Source: Bacillota bacterium
Lineage (GTDB): Bacteria > Bacillota > Limnochordia > Darwinibacteriales > Darwinibacteriaceae
Length of the DNA stretch: 32,048 bases
Reading direction: 5' to 3'
Assembly: GCA_012518645.1 (NCBI GenBank)
Contig: JAAYRS010000133.1
Coordinates: forward strand, 1-32,048
Part shown: in pieces, positions 15,448 to 23,920 of the stretch
How positions within the stretch are numbered: the first letter of the stretch is position 1
Layout: every line of letters begins with the position of its first letter
Notes under the pieces: generated by a model
Told to the model about the DNA's origin: nothing
The model's input: only the letters and a program-made list of their open reading frames with translations
The model's database searches: none
Position numbers and translations under genes: made by a program

Positions 15448-16779
15448 CTAGTATCCTGCCATAATGTTTTCGATTTCCTTAGCTGAACGCTCCATGGCAA
15501 CTTCCGGCGTCACTTGACCTGTTAAAGCTAAAGAGGCGTTTAGACCAAGGGCTTCTCCGATACGGGGCCACTCCGGAATACGGGGGCGCCAATCAATATC
15601 TTGGTCTACTAAAACGGCGGCCAAATCGAGGGATTCTAAAACCTGGGGATAATAGTGGTATTCTTCGATAAACTGAGGATCCCTGAGGATAGATGCCCTG
15701 GTTACAACACCGCCGTTTTTAACGTATTCTTCTGCTTTAAGCTCGCTGGTCATGAAATTGATAAAAGCCCAAGCCGCATCGGCCTTGGTAGAGCTGGCGG
15801 AAACAGCAAGGTTCCAGCCGGCAATGGCCGCTGCAGAGCCTTTAGGGCCTGTGGGCGGAGCCAAGTATCCTATACTGCCTGCAACTTTTGATTTTGTTTG
15901 ATCTTCAATCCAAGGGGCTAAAGCAGTGGCGTCAAACCAAATCGCGGCATGGCCCTGCATAAATGTTGTTGTTGCTTCTTCATGGCTGAAATTTTCGATA
16001 CCCGGAGGTGCAAATTTCATCAAATCAACAAAATACTGGAGAGACGCAATTGTTTCCGGGGTTTCCACAGCGATATCAAATGTTCCGGGATGGAAGACAG
16101 CACCGCCAAAGGGATAGAGGCTTTGGAACCAGCCATAAACGATATGGTGCCCCCGGCGTCCCCGCATGGAAATCCCGGCCAAATTTTCCTCTTTATTGTG
16201 GAAAAATTGGGCTGCTTCCAACAGATCATCGTAAGTTTTGATGGAGGCGGGATCGTAGCCGTATTTTTCAAAGAGGTCCTTACGGTAAGCAATAAAGGCG
16301 GATTCGCCCGCAGACGGTATCCCGTAAACTTTCTTATCGTAAACACCAAGCCCTTGGCTGTAGGCCGGGACAATATCGTCATAATTGAACCAAGCCGGGG
16401 TTTTTTGTGGATCTGCCAAATAATCGTCTAGGGGCACAACAACCCGGCGGTTAGCGAATTCGCCCATCCAGACCACATCCATCATCAGCACGTCATAGCG
16501 GCCTGTGCGCGCCGCGTGTTCGGTTAAAATCTTATCGTGGAGATAAATCTCCTCCATTACATCCCAACGGACGGTTATCCCGGTTAGATCTTCGAATTCT
16601 TGGACCATGCTCCGGAAACCATCGGTAGAAGGATGGGTCGCCATGGCTACGGTAATTTCAGTACCGCCAAATTCTTCTTTAATCCCGGCACCCCATTCTT
16701 GAAGAGGATTAGCAGCAACCGCTGCTGATAAAGTGAAAACAACTAACAACACAAACCAGGTAGCTAGATTCTTCCTCAC
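15448..16779 (-). CDS. Sugar/polyol ABC transporter substrate-binding protein
   Basis: A 443-residue CUT1 binding protein (SBP_bac_1 fold). The signal peptide NLATWFVLLVVFTLSAAVAA ends in AVA-A without a lipobox Cys. Body motifs include ITVAMATHPSTDGFRSMVQEFEDLTGI, YDVLMMDVVWMGEFANRRVVVPLDDYL, YGIPSAGESAFIAYRKDLFEKYGYDP and FMQGHAAIWFD. Length and the MDVVW..EFA pattern resemble binding proteins of sorbitol/mannitol-type transporters (SmoE-like), fitting the dehydrogenases and kinase downstream. The ribosome site TAGGAGG precedes the start. The polyol assignment comes from context rather than from identified ligand residues. Confidence 0.87.
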   Translation of the reverse strand: MRKNLATWFVLLVVFTLSAAVAANPLQEWGAGIKEEFGGTEITVAMATHPSTDGFRSMVQEFEDLTGITVRWDVMEEIYLHDKILTEHAARTGRYDVLMMDVVWMGEFANRRVVVPLDDYLADPQKTPAWFNYDDIVPAYSQGLGVYDKKVYGIPSAGESAFIAYRKDLFEKYGYDPASIKTYDDLLEAAQFFHNKEENLAGISMRGRRGHHIVYGWFQSLYPFGGAVFHPGTFDIAVETPETIASLQYFVDLMKFAPPGIENFSHEEATTTFMQGHAAIWFDATALAPWIEDQTKSKVAGSIGYLAPPTGPKGSAAAIAGWNLAVSASSTKADAAWAFINFMTSELKAEEYVKNGGVVTRASILRDPQFIEEYHYYPQVLESLDLAAVLVDQDIDWRPRIPEWPRIGEALGLNASLALTGQVTPEVAMERSAKEIENIMAGY

Positions 16780-16837
16780 TTTTAAACCTCCTATAATTTG
16801 TTTGTTTCAGCGCCTCCAAAAGCCTAGTTACCACCTC

Positions 16838-17830
16838 CTATCCCCGGGGAATGGATTCTACTGATTCTCTCCGCATTATTTCCGCTTTTAAGATCACGCT
16901 TTCCCGCGCTGAATTGCTTTGAATCTGCTGCAAAAGCAGGCTGGCCGCTAAAGTACCCATGGTGAAAGCGGGTTGAACAATTGTCGTTATCGGCGGTTTG
17001 TTAAATCCCATCCATTCCTGATTATCGAAACCAATTACACTAACATCCCTTGGTATGGCCAAGCCTAAATCTTTTAGGGCCCGCAAGACACCGAGAGTGG
17101 TCTTATTGCTGGTGGCTATAACCGCAGTAAATTTGTGTTTCCGATAAGCCTTCTTTGTCGCTTCATAAGCCTCCGGCTCCCTGAAGTTGCCGGCCACAAC
17201 CGGGCAAAGCATGGAATCTAAACCCAAAATGTTTAGGCCCTCTAAAAAACCGTCTGTCCGGGAACTCCCGGTATAAAGCAGGTGATTTCCGGAAACCAGG
17301 CAGATTTTCCTGTGGCCTGCCCCTTTGAGATAGCGCAGAGCTTGAAACATAATGTCTTTATTATCTATAAGCACACTTTGCACATCTAAAGAAGGGTAAT
17401 GGCGATCGAAGAAAACCAGGGGTAAATTTTTGAGGCTATTATTATAAATTGATTCCGTGTTGGCTGTGGGAGCTACAATTAAGCCTTCTACCCTTTCCTG
17501 TAAAAAGGAACGGACGTAATCTCTTTCCAATTCCCAGTCTTCATCGGTGCTGGCCAGGTAGGTTAGGTAGCCGTTAGCCCGCAAAATACTTTCAATTCCG
17601 TAGCAAACTGTTGCAAAAAATGGGTTGGAGAAATCAGGTATAATGATCCCAACCCGCCTAAACTCAAGATCTTTAGGCAATTTAAAGGGGTAATTAAGAT
17701 CCTGGGCCATTTTAAATATTTTTTCCCTCAATTGCGGATTAACACCGGGTTTATTCCTTAAAGCCCTAGAAACCGTGGATTGGGAGATGTTTAGCGCCTT
17801 GGCAATATCACTTAGTCTAGTTCGTTCCAT
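16838..17830 (-). CDS. LacI-family transcriptional regulator
   Basis: A 330-residue repressor. Residues 4-23 (TRLSDIAKALNISQSTVSRALR) are the LacI helix-turn-helix, followed by the hinge helix. The periplasmic-binding-like core begins RVGIIIPDFSNPFFATVCYGIE and contains VIATSNKTTLGVLRALKDLGLAIPRDVSVIGFDNQEW. It is complete and of normal length. The start ATG 17830 has AAAGGGAG upstream. It is the first gene of the polyol operon on the same strand, with the binding-protein gene 58 bp downstream, so it probably controls itself and the operon through the TGCAA-type sites at 17895-17942. Confidence 0.93.
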   Translation of the reverse strand: MERTRLSDIAKALNISQSTVSRALRNKPGVNPQLREKIFKMAQDLNYPFKLPKDLEFRRVGIIIPDFSNPFFATVCYGIESILRANGYLTYLASTDEDWELERDYVRSFLQERVEGLIVAPTANTESIYNNSLKNLPLVFFDRHYPSLDVQSVLIDNKDIMFQALRYLKGAGHRKICLVSGNHLLYTGSSRTDGFLEGLNILGLDSMLCPVVAGNFREPEAYEATKKAYRKHKFTAVIATSNKTTLGVLRALKDLGLAIPRDVSVIGFDNQEWMGFNKPPITTIVQPAFTMGTLAASLLLQQIQSNSARESVILKAEIMRRESVESIPRG

Positions 17831-17894
17831 GTAAACTCCCTTTCTTTATACGAAAAGTTAACAAGGACTGCTTGTTTTTATATTAAACAAAACT

Positions 17895-17942
17895 TTGCAA
17901 ATTCCTGCAAGTTACTCAATTAATTTGCAGCAACTGCCGCAA
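17895..17942 (-). promoter_or_regulatory. Cluster of TTGCA/TGCAA half-sites, putative LacI operators
   Basis: TTGCA-N6-TGCAA at 17895-17910 is a symmetric site, and CTGCAA-N14-TTGCAG (17905-17930) and TTGC...GCAA (17925-17942) overlap it. They lie 65-115 bp upstream of the LacI start. The repeated half-site and the position fit autoregulation; no convincing -35/-10 pair with standard spacing was found beside them. Confidence 0.4.
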
Positions 17943-18036
17943 TTTTCGCCAGACACTTTCATTCCTATCCTATTTGGGCTAAGCCCCGGATCCTCTAATA
18001 GCCGAAATTAATTTGCAGAATGAATATTTTTGGATC

Positions 18037-18067
18037 AAAAAACCGCTTTTGCCACAAGCAAAAACGG
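18037..18067 (-). terminator. Terminator of the RpiR/Ugp-like operon
   Basis: CCG-TTTTTGC/GCAAAA-CGG type stem (18043-18052 with 18058-18067, one mismatch, 5-nt loop), followed on the minus strand by six T (18042-18037). It lies about 40 bp after the metallophosphoesterase stop. Confidence 0.78.
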
Positions 18068-18105
18068 AATTTGATTTTTATTAGTCCTAATGAAATTTTT
18101 CCAGA

Positions 18106-18876
18106 CTAGATTTTAACAAATTGCCGGCGGGATCCTTCTTCAACTATCTTGAAGTGTTCTTCCTCTACTTTTCTCCCGCGGGCTTCAGCTATACAAAATC
18201 CGCCGGCAGGGAAACCACCATCAAAACTCTTCCGGACCGAAGGCAGCCAAGTAAAAGGGACTCCGTTGATTTTCCTCTGTTTTAGCCAGTGCAAATGGCC
18301 TTGGTAAACAGCGATAACACCTTTCTCGAAACTTACGGCATCCTTAATATCCTCATAATTGAGGATAAACGATTTTTCCCTATGTTGGTAAAAATAGGGA
18401 TGCTCCTCCACTTCAATGGGGGCAAGGGGATAATGGGAGAAGATGATGGAATCAAAATCCGCTTTAATTGCCGCCTTTAACCACGCCGATTGTTCTGGGG
18501 AAATCAAACCCGGGGAAGGATCGTTGCTATCCAAGAGCACTATTTGATAATCATTAACAAAATAGCGCTCATAGCCGTGCTCTTTGGCCAAAACCTCATT
18601 CAAAGCGTCCTTAGGGGCAAACCTTAAATCGTGGTTCCCGTGCAGATGTAGGACTGGCAAACCCGGTTTTGTCAACACTTGGCGAATTTTTGCAGTTTGT
18701 TCTAAATCAGCGCCGGCTGATTTATCCTGGAGGCGATCACCTAATTCCACTACCAGATCCAGCTCTTGCAGAGCAAAAAACCGCATGATCTCCGCCAACA
18801 GATCTAGTTCTTCCTTACCATTGACGTGCAAATCACTGAGCAGGCCAATCCTAATCTTTTTTTGAAGCAAACTCAT
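18106..18876 (-). CDS. Calcineurin-like metallophosphoesterase, GpdQ/class III phosphodiesterase-like
   Basis: From ATG 18876 (ribosome site GGAGGTGCGGAAAA inside the preceding gene) the 256-residue protein shows the full two-metal set: Asp15 and His17 (SDLH), Asp47 (GDR), Asn81-His82 (GNHD), His in FSHYP, and GHLH near residue 196. This arrangement matches class III phosphodiesterases such as GpdQ and CpdA, which hydrolyse glycerophosphodiesters or cyclic nucleotides. It overlaps the end of the HAD gene by 26 bp and ends an operon with a UgpB-like transporter, so glycerophosphodiester hydrolysis is a reasonable guess. No signal peptide is seen, so it would act after import. Confidence 0.85.
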   Translation of the reverse strand: MSLLQKKIRIGLLSDLHVNGKEELDLLAEIMRFFALQELDLVVELGDRLQDKSAGADLEQTAKIRQVLTKPGLPVLHLHGNHDLRFAPKDALNEVLAKEHGYERYFVNDYQIVLLDSNDPSPGLISPEQSAWLKAAIKADFDSIIFSHYPLAPIEVEEHPYFYQHREKSFILNYEDIKDAVSFEKGVIAVYQGHLHWLKQRKINGVPFTWLPSVRKSFDGGFPAGGFCIAEARGRKVEEEHFKIVEEGSRRQFVKI

Positions 18877-19642
18877 TTTTCCGCACCTCCAAGCCTTTCG
18901 AACCCGCCTTGAAGATATACCGTCGGATGGCCTCGGCAACACCGTCAGCTTCGTTGGAAGCGGTTAGAGCATCGGCGGCAAGCTTCAAGCGCTTATCAGC
19001 ATTTTCAACAGCCACACCTAAACCCGCGGTTTGGATCATTTCCAGATCATTTAGATTATCCCCTATTGCCATTACGGAGTCCAGATCAATTTGCAAATAA
19101 GCACATATCTTTTTTAAGCCGTATGCTTTGCTAGTCCCCCAAGGGGAGATTTCTAAATTCAGCGGGCCGGATTGGGTCACTGCATAATGGTTTAGGCTCT
19201 GTACCTCTTTTTTTAGGCGTTGAATTACAGAAATATCTTCGTGTTTAAAACCAATTTTCAACCATCTTTGAATATACATTTTTTCGGTCCAATCCGAAGA
19301 ACGGACCATGCCCTCCAGATTGTATCCCCAATAGCCCGCTTTGTTCTTGAGGGCTAATCCTATTAAGATTTTGGCTTCTTCGCCTGTCAAGGTATGCCGC
19401 TCTAACAGTTCCCCCGGTGTTTTCCAAAGCTCTGCACCGTTGACCAGCACCAGGGGATCATTCAAACTCAACTCCTCCCAGAATTCCCGGGTTCTTTCAA
19501 CACCGCGGCCTGTTGCCAGGACGACCTTAATTCCTTGTTCTTCGGTTTTTTGAATCCAGTACTTATTTTTAGCGGAAATTTTTTTCTCCGCGGTTAAAAG
19601 GGTATTATCCAAATCAACGGCTAAAAGCCTAATATCTGACAT
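18851..19642 (-). CDS. Cof-type HAD-superfamily hydrolase (HAD-IIB sugar phosphatase)
   Basis: A 263-residue cytoplasmic phosphatase. Motif I is DLDNT with nucleophile Asp10 and general acid Asp12, motif II LATGRG, motif III the Lys in GTSKAYGLKKI, motif IV GDNLNDLEMI. The cap region between about 85 and 185 places it in the HAD-IIB (Cof) group, which removes phosphate from sugar phosphates and related small molecules. The ribosome site TAGGAGG precedes ATG 19642. It sits 41 bp after the transporter permease, suggesting dephosphorylation of the imported or released phosphate ester, for example glycerol-3-phosphate. The substrate is inferred. Confidence 0.88.
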   Translation of the reverse strand: MSDIRLLAVDLDNTLLTAEKKISAKNKYWIQKTEEQGIKVVLATGRGVERTREFWEELSLNDPLVLVNGAELWKTPGELLERHTLTGEEAKILIGLALKNKAGYWGYNLEGMVRSSDWTEKMYIQRWLKIGFKHEDISVIQRLKKEVQSLNHYAVTQSGPLNLEISPWGTSKAYGLKKICAYLQIDLDSVMAIGDNLNDLEMIQTAGLGVAVENADKRLKLAADALTASNEADGVAEAIRRYIFKAGSKGLEVRKNEFASKKD

Positions 19643-19683
19643 TAATAGCCTCCTAATGCCTTCCGAAACTTCCCGCGCCTACT

Positions 19684-20541
19684 TTAACCTTTGATACCGG
19701 TCATTGTGATTCCTTCAATGAATTCCTTCTGCCCCATCAAAAAGGCAATAATAGTTGGTAAAGCCACAATCACCGAGGCGGCCATTAAACGTCCGAAATC
19801 GGTCCCAGCCTCCCGTTCCACAAACATGGCCAAACCAATTTGGACTGTACGCATACGGTTGGAGGAAGTAATCAGAAGGGGCCACATATACGTATTCCAA
19901 TGATGAACGAATGTGAAAATACCTGCAGCGGCCAATCCCGTCCGCGATACGGGAATTAAAATCCTGAACAGAAAACGTGCTTTGGAACAGCCGTCAATGA
20001 TGGCTGCATCCTCCAAGTCTTGGGGCACAGTCATGAAAAATTGCCGCAACAAGAAGATACTGAACGCATTGGCCAAAAAGGGTATGATCAATCCTTGATA
20101 GGTGTTATCCCACCCTAGTTTGCTCATGGTAACAAATAAAGGAATCATAGTTACGTGGATGGGAATCATCATCGTTGCTAAAACAATATAAAAGAGAACT
20201 TCGCGTCCTCTGAACTCCAGTTTTGCAAAGGCGTATGCCGCCATGGAAGCAGTCAATAGCTGGCCAAAGGTAATGCACGCTGACTGCACAGCGCTGTTCA
20301 CTAAAAATCTGCCAATAGGCGCGAAGTTCCAGGCCGCCTTATATTGAAATAAAGTCCATTGGTCCGGCCAAAATGTTGGTGGAAACCTAAAGAATTCCTT
20401 AGTTATTTTAAACGAAGCTATTATTGTCCATAAGAAGGGGAATAAAATAACTATTACCCCCGACATTAATATTACGTGAATGAGCCAGTTCTTTCTAGTA
20501 TTCTTCACACTTGATACCCCCAGGTCCGAAAGGGACGTCAT
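19684..20541 (-). CDS. ABC transporter permease, UgpE/MalG-type
   Basis: A 285-residue CUT1 permease with six membrane segments (HVILMSGVIVILFPFLWTII first) and EAA loop DLEDAAIIDGCSKARFLFRILIPVSRTG. The ending EFIEGITMTGIKG is typical of the UgpE/MalG side. The ATG at 20541 has a GGAAGGG very close to it; a GTG at 20508 (VKNTRKNW) preceded by GGGGG is an alternative start. It partners the UgpA-like permease 68 bp upstream. Confidence 0.9.
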   Translation of the reverse strand: MTSLSDLGVSSVKNTRKNWLIHVILMSGVIVILFPFLWTIIASFKITKEFFRFPPTFWPDQWTLFQYKAAWNFAPIGRFLVNSAVQSACITFGQLLTASMAAYAFAKLEFRGREVLFYIVLATMMIPIHVTMIPLFVTMSKLGWDNTYQGLIIPFLANAFSIFLLRQFFMTVPQDLEDAAIIDGCSKARFLFRILIPVSRTGLAAAGIFTFVHHWNTYMWPLLITSSNRMRTVQIGLAMFVEREAGTDFGRLMAASVIVALPTIIAFLMGQKEFIEGITMTGIKG

Positions 20542-20609
20542 ACCCTTCCCAAACTTAATTATTATGATTGAAATTAATTACAAGAAAGGTTCTTACGATC
20601 AGCCCTTGA

Positions 20610-21509
20610 TTAATAATGAATTCTCCTTTCTGAAATCCTCATCTGGAGGATCGAAAGGACTACAATCATGACAAAGAATATTACGGCTGCGGCAGAAGAG
20701 TACCCGGCCCTGTAATAACGGAATGCCTGCTGCCAAATATAATATACTAAGACCAAGGTGCTATCCATAGGCCCGCCTTGCGTTAAGACGTGGATTTGGG
20801 TAAACACTTGAAAAGAACGAATAACCGAGACTATGAATATAAACAAGGTGGTTGGGGCCAGCAACGGTAAAGTAATGTGACGGAACCGCTGCCAGGCACT
20901 TGCTCCGTCAATGGAGGCCGCTTCGTAAAACATTGAAGGTATATTAGTCAGCCCCGCTAGGAATAGGGTCAAACAGTAGCCGAAGTCCCGCCAAATTGTC
21001 ATCCCAATAATCGAGGACATGGCGGTGCTGCTTGAGCGCAGCCACAGGGGCCCCTTAATCCCCAAAAACGAAAGAAGGTAGTTCAGCGGCCCGTATTCAG
21101 GCTGAAGAACATATAACCAAATAGTGGCCACTATAACTAAGGAAGTGACTACAGGCAGAAAATAAATAGACTGATAAAGTTTTGCCCCCCTAATTTTCCC
21201 GCTGATCAAAATTGCAAAAAATAGTGATAAGATTACACAAGGGATTACCGTACCAAAAGTAAACAGAAATGTCTGCCGGACAGAGGTCCAAAACCGCGGA
21301 TCTTGCATTAGTATTTGATAATTAGTTGTGCCCACCCACTGCGGTTCTTGAACCATATCCCAGCGGGTAAAACTATAAAGGAAACTTTGGATTAGAGGAT
21401 GATAGACAAACAGCCCCAGCAGAACAAGGGCCGGAGATAGAAAGCCCAATGCGGAGAGCCAGTCTTTACCTAACCAAATGCGAAACGTTTTCTGAACATT
21501 TTTTCTCAT
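20610..21509 (-). CDS. ABC transporter permease, UgpA/MalF-type
   Basis: A 299-residue permease from ATG 21509 (AGGAGG seven bases upstream; the in-frame ATG at 21536 is rejected). It has six membrane segments, starting SALGFLSPALVLLGLFVYHPLIQSF, with EAA loop MFYEAASIDGASAWQRFRHITLPLLAPT and the conserved FQVFTQIHVLTQGGPMDSTLVLVYYIW. It forms the membrane channel with the UgpE-like subunit. The operon encodes no ATPase. Confidence 0.92.
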   Translation of the reverse strand: MRKNVQKTFRIWLGKDWLSALGFLSPALVLLGLFVYHPLIQSFLYSFTRWDMVQEPQWVGTTNYQILMQDPRFWTSVRQTFLFTFGTVIPCVILSLFFAILISGKIRGAKLYQSIYFLPVVTSLVIVATIWLYVLQPEYGPLNYLLSFLGIKGPLWLRSSSTAMSSIIGMTIWRDFGYCLTLFLAGLTNIPSMFYEAASIDGASAWQRFRHITLPLLAPTTLFIFIVSVIRSFQVFTQIHVLTQGGPMDSTLVLVYYIWQQAFRYYRAGYSSAAAVIFFVMIVVLSILQMRISERRIHY

Positions 21510-21537
21510 ATGCGGTCCTCCTAGACTGATGAACATG

Positions 21538-21562
21538 ACCCGCCTGAATTATTCAGGCGGGT
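21538..21562 (-). other. Intra-operon stem-loop between binding protein and permease
   Basis: Perfect 11-bp stem ACCCGCCTGAA/TTCAGGCGGGT with a 3-nt loop. On the operon strand no T-run follows (TCATG instead), so it is more likely an mRNA 3'-protection or processing element than a terminator. Confidence 0.65.
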
Positions 21563-21595
21563 TTTCAGCAAGGTAAATAACTTCGTACTTAACTG

Positions 21596-22843
21596 CTAAA
21601 AGAGAAGAGCCAAATTCCCTTCCTGAGCGGCTCGGCGCGCAGCTTCTGCCGGTGTAGTCACAGATTCTACGATGGAGGAATTCATCATTCGGGCAATAAT
21701 ATCGTGAATTTCCTTCAATTTAGGATGATTTCTCCGGGCAACTGCGTAGGGAAGCTGAGTTACGGCAGCTTTAGCTGCAGGGACTTCCTCCCAATACTGC
21801 TGCAGTTCAGCTGTTTCCTGAGCAGACTGACGGGATGGTAGATAGCCCGTGCGCATATTCATTTTAACTGTATTTTCAGTGGTTGTTAAGAATTCGAGGA
21901 ATTCCCGGGCCGCAGCTTCTCTTTCGGGGGTGCTGCTGAACATAATCAGGAAACCGCCGCCGAGAGAAGTAAACTTACCAACGGGTCCTCTGGGTAAGTG
22001 ACCGGCGCCAAACTCAAAATCAGCGTTTTCCCAGAAGTTGCCAAGGGCGCCAGTTGATGCATAATTCATGGCCACTCTCTGCGAAAGCAGCAGATGGTTA
22101 GATTCAGCGTTGGGAACATATGTGGCCGTTTTATCTTCATTCACTAAAGTGTCTATAAATTCCAGAGCTTCGATGGATGCCGGACTGTCAACGACAACCT
22201 TGGTTCCATCCTCGCTGAGCATATTACCGCCGTTTTGCCAGTAAAGGCTTTCCAAAACCCAATGATCGTACGGAGGGCCGAACATGGCTAAACCCAAGCG
22301 ATCGCCTTTGGTCAAAATCCGAGCGTATTCACGCATTTCATCCCAGTCTTGGGGAGGCCTTTCCGGATCTAAGCCTGCTTCTTCAAAAAGTTCTTTGTTC
22401 CAGTAAAAAAGGAGGGTGCTAACATTAAACGGAGCTGCATAAAATTTTCCGTCAAAAGTACCTGCATCAACTAAAGCAGGAATGAAATCATCGAGAACAT
22501 CTTCCTCAAACACGCTGTTAAGATCAATTAGTAGTTCTTCCCTACCAATAAACTGGGGTACATTTGCTAACGAAATTTGAGCTAAATCGGGATTAAAACC
22601 ACCGGCTAAGTCCGCCATTACCTTATTGGCGGTCTCATCATAGGAACCCTGGAAAGCAACCTCCACCTCAATATCGGAACGGGTTGCGTTAAACTCGTCT
22701 GCAAGTTCTTGGATTAATTCTCCCACGGCGCCGCCAACACCATAATACATTCTGATCTTGATCGGTTCAGCTGAAGCAACCGATGCTACAACTAATACAA
22801 CAGCCATCAGCAACATCACAAAAATTGTACCTTTTCTAGTCAA
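21596..22843 (-). CDS. ABC transporter substrate-binding protein, UgpB-like (glycerol-3-phosphate type)
   Basis: A 415-residue binding protein. The start is taken as TTG 22843, 11 bases after AAAGGAG; the upstream in-frame TTG at 22864 overlaps that site. The signal peptide (FVMLLMAVVLVVASVASA) has an AxA end and no lipobox. From memory of E. coli UgpB, several segments line up: GELIQELADEFNATRSD, FNVSTLLFYWNKELFEEAGLDPERPP, and MNYASTGALGNF at the place of UgpB's Ser-Gly-Ser ligand loop. This suggests binding of sn-glycerol-3-phosphate or a glycerophosphodiester. The phosphatase and phosphodiesterase in the same operon agree. Ligand identity remains an inference. Confidence 0.82.
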   Translation of the reverse strand: MTRKGTIFVMLLMAVVLVVASVASAEPIKIRMYYGVGGAVGELIQELADEFNATRSDIEVEVAFQGSYDETANKVMADLAGGFNPDLAQISLANVPQFIGREELLIDLNSVFEEDVLDDFIPALVDAGTFDGKFYAAPFNVSTLLFYWNKELFEEAGLDPERPPQDWDEMREYARILTKGDRLGLAMFGPPYDHWVLESLYWQNGGNMLSEDGTKVVVDSPASIEALEFIDTLVNEDKTATYVPNAESNHLLLSQRVAMNYASTGALGNFWENADFEFGAGHLPRGPVGKFTSLGGGFLIMFSSTPEREAAAREFLEFLTTTENTVKMNMRTGYLPSRQSAQETAELQQYWEEVPAAKAAVTQLPYAVARRNHPKLKEIHDIIARMMNSSIVESVTTPAEAARRAAQEGNLALLF

Positions 22844-22951
22844 TGTGAGTTTATCTCCTTTCAATATTGTGTTCCCAAAGGTTCAACACAACCATTCGCA
22901 ATTTTCCCGCTCATTCCCCCTTCTTACCAAATTTTATAAGTTCTACCCTAT

Positions 22952-22977
22952 CGGCGGTTTAATCCGCCGTTTTGTTT
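22952..22977. other. Small stem-loop in the RpiR-UgpB gap
   Basis: CGGCGG/CCGCCG (22952-22957 and 22964-22969) with a 6-nt loop. A T-rich stretch follows on the plus strand only, although the genes run on the minus strand. Its role is unclear. Confidence 0.3.
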
Positions 22978-23056
22978 AAAACAACCAATTTCTAAATGAA
23001 GGGTAGCAGATAATGAACTTCATAAGCAGTATCAGCAACGGCAGCGGCGAGGCTCA

Positions 23057-23920
23057 TTATTTATCAAATAAAACCCCATAGCGGTGCCTGATACTATCCA
23101 AATCCTTGAGCTTATCCACAGCCTGATCGCCTTTTAGCCTCATTAAGCCGAGAATCAAGGCATCTATTAAAGCCGCCAAGGGGCCCAAAGAACGGAAGAC
23201 ATCCATCCGTCCCCGCTGAACCATGAGGATATGTGTTGCCAAGCCGTGCATCCGGGAATTAATTAAGTCAGTTATTAGAATGGATTGGCCTTGGCGCTCC
23301 TTCATTATTTCCAGAAGAGCGAATGCTTCACTGTTAGCGCTGCGAAAAGCCATAATTAAGGCAACATCGCCTTTCTGAAGGTCAAAGACATAGTCATAGA
23401 ATCGCCGCCCCGTTTGCCGCGTGGCTTTGACTCGGCACCCTAAACGGGAAAGCCAAAAATCGATATGATAGGTCAAGGAACCCGGCGCTCCTTCCCCGTA
23501 AACAAAAATTTGATCGGCGTCGTTAAGGCACGCGGTAGCCTTTTCTAGGGCATCTTCGGAAACGTTCTCTAGTAATCTATTTAAATGGAAAATATTTTGG
23601 CTGACTATTTCATGTAAGGTGCCGGCCTGGTCTCGTTTTTCGCGGACCATCGTAGCTACCCGCTCCGAGGATTTAACTTCTTTAATTAATCTCTTTTTGA
23701 GACTTTCCCGTAAGCTGGCATAACCTTTAAATCCTAAAGCTTGAGCAAACCTGACTACAGTAGCCTCGCTGACTTCCAAATGCGCCGCGATTTGAGAGCT
23801 GGCCATAAGGGCAACTTCGTATGGGTTTTGGTAGATATATTCCGCCAAGCGCCTTTGGCTCGGTGTTAGTTTATCGTAATCATCACGTAAAGCACGTTCG
23901 ACAACGTCAACACTATCCAT
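23057..23920 (-). CDS. MurR/RpiR-family transcriptional regulator
   Basis: A 287-residue regulator. The N-terminal HTH_6 domain includes LTPSQRRLAEYIYQNP and the helix-turn-helix MASSQIAAHLEVSEATVVRFAQALGFKGYASLR. The C-terminal SIS domain (about 120-260; QIFVYGEGAPGSLTYHIDFWLSRLG and GDVALIMAFRSANSEAFALLEIMKERQGQSILITD) binds phosphosugars. The start ATG 23920 has CAGGAGTGATTGG upstream. It heads the UgpB-like operon with a 213-bp gap to the binding-protein gene. It probably senses a phosphorylated intermediate and may act at the palindromes upstream of its promoter at 24425-24463. Confidence 0.93.
   Translation of the reverse strand: MDSVDVVERALRDDYDKLTPSQRRLAEYIYQNPYEVALMASSQIAAHLEVSEATVVRFAQALGFKGYASLRESLKKRLIKEVKSSERVATMVREKRDQAGTLHEIVSQNIFHLNRLLENVSEDALEKATACLNDADQIFVYGEGAPGSLTYHIDFWLSRLGCRVKATRQTGRRFYDYVFDLQKGDVALIMAFRSANSEAFALLEIMKERQGQSILITDLINSRMHGLATHILMVQRGRMDVFRSLGPLAALIDALILGLMRLKGDQAVDKLKDLDSIRHRYGVLFDK

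Noticed and set aside
15949-16431. 160-codon plus-strand frame
   Set aside because: It lies wholly inside the well-supported binding-protein gene on the other strand and has no domain.
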